A DNA stretch of 64,000 nucleotides from Perilla frutescens (taxonomy: Eukaryota; Streptophyta; Magnoliopsida; Lamiales; Lamiaceae), in the NCBI GenBank assembly GCA_026008535.1, contig BRKX01000014.1:51199006-51263005 (forward strand). The letters are read 5' to 3'. Of this stretch, positions 58,801 to 64,000 are shown piece after piece. Made by a program: the position numbers and the translations under genes. Each line of letters starts with the position of its first letter. The first letter of the stretch is position 1. Below the pieces are notes generated by a model that had not been told where the DNA came from, ran no database searches, and saw only the letters and a list, made by a program, of their open reading frames with translations.

Positions 58801-61280
58801 AAACTGGCTGGAGAGTTTGCATCGACTACCGGAAGCTGAACACGGTCACGCGGAAGGATCATTTCCCACTTTCGTTCATTGACCAGATGTTGGAAAGACT
58901 CGCAGGGAACAAGTTCTTTTGTTTTTTGGATGGATATTCAGGATACATACAGATTGCAGTAAGCCAAGAGGACCAGGAGAAAACAACATTCACGTGCCCA
59001 TTCGGGACGTTTGCCTATCGCAGAATGCCCTTTGGCCTCTGCAATGCTCCTGGCACATTTCAGCGATGTATGATGAGCATATTCTCTGATTTGCTCGAGA
59101 ACTGCATTGAAGTATTCATGGATGACTTCATAGTGTACGGGAGCTGCTTTGATCGATGTTTAGATAATCTGGAGAAGGTGTTGCAGCGTTGTGTGGACAA
59201 ATGCCTAGTGCTGAATTATGAAAAATGTCATTTCATGGTCAGAGAGGGCATTGTACTGGGACATGTGATTTCCGAGAGGGGCATTGAGGTCGACAAAGCC
59301 AAGGTGGATATAATCGAGAAATTACCATACCCCATGTCAGTGAAGCAAGTAAGAGGATTCCTGGGGCACACTGGATTCTACAGGAGGTTCATAAAGGATT
59401 TTGCAAAAATTGCCCAGCCTATTACTCACTTATTGCAGCAAGATGTTCCATTTGAATTTGATGAAGAGTGTAAGAAGGCATTCAATGTTTTGAAGAAGCA
59501 ACTGGTCACGGCACCGGTTATTCAACCACCAGATTGGGGAATGCCCTTTGAGATTATGTGTGACGCCAGTGGCTACGCTGTGGGCGCTGTACTGGGTCAG
59601 AAAAGAGGAAAGGAAAGCCATGTAATTTACTATGCCTCCAAGACTCTGAATGGGGCACAGTGTAATTACACCACTACTGAAAAGGAGCTATTGGCAGTAG
59701 TGTTTGCATTTGAGAAGTTTCGATCTTATCTCTTGGGAGCAAAGAGCATTGTCTATACAGATCATGGTGCCTTGAGGCACTTGATGACCAAGAAGGAGAC
59801 AAAACCAAGACTGATTAGGTGGATCTTACTCTTACAAGAGTTCGATGTCGAGATTAAAGATAAGAGTGGGGCACAGAACTTGGTAGCTGACCATCTGAGC
59901 CGGGTACTGAATGAAAAAGGTGACGAAATGCCCATTGCCGATCATTTTCCTAATGAGCATTTATATTCAGCAAGGGGCATTCCAGCACCCTGGTATGCGG
60001 ATATAGTGAACTTCCTTGAGTCCGGGGAGATGCCTATTGGGTACTCAAGGTACCAGAAAAATAAACTAAGGTATGAGAGCAGGTTCTATGCATGGGATTG
60101 CCCTATTCTATGGAGGAGATGCGCTGATCAAATCATTAGAAGATGTGTCCCTGATGAGGAGATAGATGAAATTCTAAAGCATTGTCACAATTATGCTTGC
60201 GGAGGGCATTTCGGACCAAACCGAACGGCGAGAAGAATTTTAGATTGTGGGTTCTTTTGGCCCACAATATTCAAGGATGCCCACAACGTCTGCAGAAGGT
60301 GTGACCAATGCCAGAGGGTAGGGAACATCACAAGACGAAATGAAATGCCCATGACGCCAATCATGCCAGTGGAGATTTTTGACATTTGGAGAATGGATTT
60401 TATGGGTCCCTTTCCAAATTCGAGGGGGAACCAATACATTATCCTGGCAGTTCATTACGTGTCAAAATGGGTAGAAGCAAAGGCTACTCCCACCAATGAT
60501 GCAAGAGTAGTAGCCGCATTTCTGAAATCCCACATTTTCAGTCGGTTTGGTGTGTCCAGGTCCATCATCAGTGATCAAGGGACCCATTTTTGCAACCAAA
60601 CGCTGGAAAGATTGTTGAAGAAGTATGGGGTTCACCATAGGGTCACCACACCTTACCATCCCCAAGAAAATGGCCAAGCTGAAGTCTCAAATCGAGAAAT
60701 TAAAGCCATTCTTGGGAAGGTTGTGGGTCCGAACCGAAAAGATTAGAGTACTCATCTGGAAGATGCCCTGTGGGCATACCGAACTGCATTCAAGACTCCA
60801 ATTGGGATGTCCCCATACAGGATGTTATTTGGGAAGTGTTGTCATCTGCCAGTCGAGTTAGAACACAAGGCATGATGGGCACTTCAGAAGCTGAATATGG
60901 ACCATGACGCCGCTGGGCATTTCAGAAAATTTCAAATTCAAGAGCTGGAAGAAATGAGAATGGAGGCCTATGATAATTCGGTGCTATACAAAGAAAAGAT
61001 GAAAAGGCTCCATGATCAAGTGATTCGAAGGAAGAGATTTAGCTCAGGACAGAAAGTCCTATTGTACCATTCAAGGTTCAAGATTATGGGAGGAGGACTG
61101 AGGACCAAGTGGGTTGGTCCATTTGATGTGTATGCAGAATGCCCGAATGGGGCAATTGAGTTGATAAACCCCGATACTGGAGGGCGCTTCAAAGTGAATG
61201 GCCACCGTGTGAAAGCTTACCTGGGGCATTCTGATGAAGAGGTCACAGTGATCTGGCTCGCGGAGCCCACTTACGCCTGA
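55854..61280 (+). pseudogene. Athila-like gag-pol polyprotein with two stops in integrase
   Basis: The frame opens at 55854 and is uninterrupted for 1,630 codons. Gag (about 95-310) has FTLQDGARDWLYTLP, KFLEKYFPASRVQEMRRRI and YFVGGLRPHERTIV; zinc knuckle CGVCKSISHFTDEC at about 333; protease AMLDFGASINVMP at about 638; RT from LNPVMKDVVLKEI (about 925) through WRVCIDYRKLN, FCFLDGYSGYIQIAV, MPFGLCNAPGTFQRCM to VFMDDF (about 1086, the YxDD site as F-M-D-D); RNase H FEIMCDASGYAVGAVLG (about 1231) and VYTDHGALRHL (about 1300); integrase HHCC (about 1442-1485), RMDFMGPFP (about 1513), SDQGTHF (about 1572) and the ENGQAE region (about 1599). The TAG at 60744-60746 and TGA at 60873-60875 interrupt the integrase C-terminus (ALWAYRTAFKTPIGMSPYR lies between them); the frame then continues to TAA/TGA near 61280. 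Everything up to the DDE core is intact. Confidence 0.9.
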
Positions 61281-61773
61281 TCTGGGGTGATGTCGTGCCC
61301 ACGACAATAACTGGGGCGCTACTGGGAGGCAACCCAGGTGTTTTCTTGCTTTAATTCATTTTTATTTATTTTTAATAAATTTTCCATGTTATTAAACTAG
61401 TTTAGGGAGCAATTTTACGCTTGTTTTGGATAAGCATGGTGTTTGCAGGTTTGGATAATGAGAGATAAGGATGAAGAAAAAATAAATCCCCTAGAAATAG
61501 GGATTCTGAAGTGAGGCACGCTGGAGAGATAAAGTTTGTTCCGATTTTTCAGGGATAAGGCTTATCCATTAGCATAGGGCATACTGATCCAGGAGACTCC
61601 TAAGGAATTTAGAGAGTCACAAGTCAAATCATGAATAGTGATCCCCTTAATATAAAAACCTTACCCCACAAAATCTCCACTATCACTTTCACTCGCTTTT
61701 TGCAAAAATCAGAACCTTCTCTCTCGATTTTCTTCTGCAACCCTAGTTTCTGAAAACCTTCAAACATCCAACA
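61281..61773 (+). other. Spacer between pol and the extra ORF
   Basis: About 490 bp of non-coding sequence, with a pyrimidine-rich stretch and TAG/CAG acceptor-like sites before the next ATG (61774), so the downstream ORF might be expressed from a spliced RNA. Contains GGGCAT motifs at 61299 and 61577. Confidence 0.45.
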
Positions 61774-63702
61774 ATGGCGAAGACGAGAGGCAAGAAGGTC
61801 GCCCCAAAGGCTGGACCAAAGGCACGTCTGGACTTCGAGACCCCAGCTGTCTCTGAAGAGCCCTCTCCAATGAAGGTGGTGAAGAAACCCTCTGCGAAAC
61901 CTAAGGGAAAGGCTGCAGTTGAAGCAGCCGCTTCGAGCAAGCTACCTAAGGAGACCCCATCGGAACAGGAGCCTACGCCTGAAGTTGAGGTGACGGAAGA
62001 AAGCTCCGCTACTCCAACTCAAACGGAGCAGCAAGATGCTGAGGCGACTGCTGAGGGCACGCAAGAAGAAGAGGCTACTGAAGAGCCTGAGCCCAAGCCA
62101 AAGAAAGGAGCTGAGAAGAAGAAAGCCAAGAAGCCCGTTAAGGCTCCGACTCCTGTGCCGTCGGTGGAGATCGAGGACTTGGAAGATGAAGAAGAAGGAG
62201 AGGAAGTTGAAGGGAGAGAAGAGGCTGAAGATGAAGGAGACAGAGACACCGATTTGGACAAATACCTAACTGAGATTGAAGACATTGAGGTTGAGCCCCA
62301 ACCAGAGAAGGTACCCCTGTTTGAAGAAGAAGAGGCACCCGCTGACATCAAGAAGCGGGCACTGGAGAAAGCGAAGGGCAAAAGAAAGGTTGGAGAGCCC
62401 ATTCCAGAGCCAACCGAGCCAGAGATGTCCCAGCAAGGGGACTCTGAAGAAGAGAAGGAGCAGGAGGAGCCCAGTGCGCCCTCCCAAACGCAAGCAGGCT
62501 CTGAAGAGCCCTCGGAGGACTCCTCACCCAGGCGAAGGGTGGGGAAATCTGTTGGAATGAAAGCTGGAGCCAAGCTGGCTGGAGAGGCCTCTTCGCGGAA
62601 GAGGAAAGCTGAAGAGGGCACTTCAGCCCCTGTGCCTAAGAGAGGTAGAGGGGTGGGGAGCCCCACACCGAGTAAGCCCAGCAGTGGCCCGCCACCAGTC
62701 AGGGGCATCATCAACTCTAAGGGAGTCCACCGTGAGACGCTTGCAGCTCTTGGTATAGAGCAGGAGGTACGGAATTTATTTTCTGCAATTGGTTGGGAAT
62801 GCTTTTTGGATATGGAGTGTGTTATTTTTCCGTCATTATCTCGTGATTTTGTCCAAAATTTGAAAATTAAAGCTGTGAACAAGCCTGCCACTTCTACCAG
62901 GGTGTTGTCTTTTAAAATGATGGGTAGGAGTTATTCTTTATCTGCTGATGATCTGAACATGTTACTGGGCATCGTGACATACTTGGGCCTCTAAGAGGAG
63001 GAGTATGTCGATGCCGTGACTATAGTGCCCGACTCTGCAGAGGGAGTCGATGCAAAATGGGTTGATATTGGGGATGGATCCGTTTTTCAAAGCGGATCCA
63101 CAAAGGGATACTGTTTAAATAATGATGCTTTGAGATTCTGTCATAGGGTGTTGGCCTATAACTTTTTCGGCCGTAAGGATAGCTCAAATTCAATCACAAA
63201 TCAGGAGCTGTTCATTTTATGGTGCATGGTGCACAAAATTAGAATCAATTTCGGTTCTGTGGCCATTGCATATTTTCGAGAAATCAAAACACACCTTAGG
63301 CATCGTATCTCTTGTGCCCAGTTGATCACCCAACTTGCTGTTAGGCATAGGCTCCTTGATTTGGATGAAACTGATTTGACCCCCCTTCCCCGTGAATATT
63401 TTGATCTTAATTGTCTGAGGAGAATGCAAGATGTGGTTGACGATGAGGATGGGAAGCCTGTTTTCTTTGTGCCGGGGGCAGACCCCTCGAGCATGCTGTT
63501 AGCTATTATAGGCACATCGAAGAAACCACCAGCAGGGAAGGCACCACAGAGGGAGCACCCAGTCACAGTGATCACAAGGCGTCTTGAGTTGATAGAGAAT
63601 GCCCAGTTCCAGACAAATGAAAAGCTAACCCGAATAGAAGCAGCCCTGAAGGCCTATTTCAAACATGTTGGGTTCTCTTACCCAACGCCCGCAACCGATT
63701 GA
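61774..63702 (+). pseudogene. Athila-type extra 3' ORF (putative transposon protein), one stop
   Basis: One reading frame of about 643 codons interrupted only by TAA at 62992-62994. The N-terminal half (about 1-320) is highly charged and disordered (MAKTRGKKVAPKAGPK, acidic EDEEEGEEVEGREEAEDEG, basic KRKAEEG and PKRGRG), which suggests nuclear localisation. The C-terminal half has a conserved-looking fold: LGIEQEVRNLFSAIGWECFL, VIFPSLSRDFVQNLKIKAV, VLSFKMMGRSYSLSADDLNM, LRFCHRVLAYNFFGRKDS, ELFILWCMVHKIRINFGSVA, followed by a coiled-coil-like tail (ITRRLELIENAQFQTNEKLT). This pattern resembles the plant transposon/ATHILA ORF proteins of unknown function. I see no signal peptide or membrane segment, so an envelope role is not supported. 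Confidence 0.65.
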
Positions 63703-64000
63703 CCTGGTTCTTTCTGTCCTTTAGATTAGGTTTTATTTTTGTTTTTGTTTGTTTTTATTTGTTCTGTTTTCTTTGTTGTCTAGTTGTTTGAGTCTGTGTC
63801 CACACTTTGCAAGTTGCAAAGTGTGTGGGTGGGTAGTTGAGTCAAAGCATGCTATTCTGTAAGTCTGTGTGGGCATTTCAAGTTATAATCCAATTTTAAT
63901 TACTTTACAGAAAAATCAGCATGCCCAATTAAGATAGGGATGACGAACGAGTTTTAGCATGCCCTGTGAGACTTGAGCCTATATGCTGTATGCTTCAAAT
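63703..64000 (+). other. Athila-like 3' untranslated region, cut by window
   Basis: T-rich DNA after the extra ORF with a CACTTTGCAAGTTGCAAAGTG palindrome at about 63801 and three GGGCAT/ATGCCC motifs. No polypurine tract or LTR start is present before the window ends. Confidence 0.6.

Larger units (their letters stand above)
55250..64000 (+). mobile_element. Athila-lineage Ty3/gypsy element, 3' end outside window
   Basis: 5' LTR, tRNA-Asp-type primer site, a long gag-pol frame and a second long ORF before the (unseen) 3' LTR are the layout of Athila-type elements. It interrupts the Tekay-like pol at codons just upstream of the RNase H start. Gag-pol is open for 1,630 codons and then has two stops; the 3' ORF has one stop. 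The element is unusually rich in GGGCAY/RTGCCC hexamers on both strands. The polypurine tract, 3' LTR and target duplication cannot be checked here. Confidence 0.9.

Noticed and set aside
62019..62891. 290-codon minus-strand Ser-rich frame
   Set aside because: Antisense shadow of the low-complexity half of the Athila-type 3' ORF.
61774..63702. Envelope-like protein of the Athila element
   Set aside because: No signal peptide or hydrophobic membrane segment is visible; the N-terminus is charged and nuclear-looking.

Overview
This is plant nuclear DNA, probably from a eudicot. The evidence is a CC-NB-LRR immune receptor gene, an intron-rich WD40 gene of the LEC14B/DCAF11 type, AT-rich intergenic DNA, GA microsatellites, and plant transposon lineages (CRM-like and Tekay-like chromoviruses, Athila/Tat, Ty1/copia, CACTA and Mutator-like elements). 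I see no bacterial, viral or organellar genes. Only two host gene loci can be supported; nearly everything else is transposon or transposon relic.

Layout. 0.1-3.1 kb: an NB-LRR gene on the minus strand. 3.2-9.9 kb and 16.9-22.5 kb: AT-rich spacer holding several diverged copies of the DNA just upstream of the NB-LRR start, with no receptor coding sequence beside them. 9.9-14.9 kb: a decayed CACTA-like element hosting Mutator-like elements (TIRs starting GAGAAAATT, exact 10-bp target duplications). One of these sits inside another and carries a pentatricopeptide-repeat gene fragment. A fourth, 258-bp member lies at 16.0 kb. 19.5-20.9 kb: an Athila/Tat-type solo LTR with a 5-bp duplication. 21-27 kb: a probable copia solo LTR, a CACTA element with a tRNA-like insert, another LTR-like block, a TIR element filled with degenerate CCCTAAA-like repeats, and small repeats.

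27.9-46.2 kb: the LEC14B-like gene on the minus strand. Its last exon (27.9-28.1 kb) is separated from the other eight recognisable exons (43.3-46.2 kb) by a minus-strand gypsy element (element B, 28327-43281, TSD ATAGA). B is itself split by a plus-strand gypsy element (element A, 30300-38422, TSD AAATA). The gene also has an in-frame stop in exon 2 and a TT in place of GT at one splice donor, so it is called a pseudogene.

46.2-64 kb: spacer, a pogo/Emigrant-like element, a 5'-truncated copia remnant, the 3.35-kb 3' LTR and broken coding region of a Tekay-like chromovirus, and then an Athila-lineage element (from 55250, plus strand) inserted in that element's RNase H region and running off the window. 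The Athila element has a nearly intact gag-pol frame, a long extra 3' ORF with one stop, and a striking excess of the hexamer GGGCAY on both strands in LTR, coding and non-coding parts alike. That excess is the observation here I would most like checked.

The TE domains, LTR pairs, primer sites and target duplications were read directly from the sequence. Lineage names rest on remembered family features, not on database searches.
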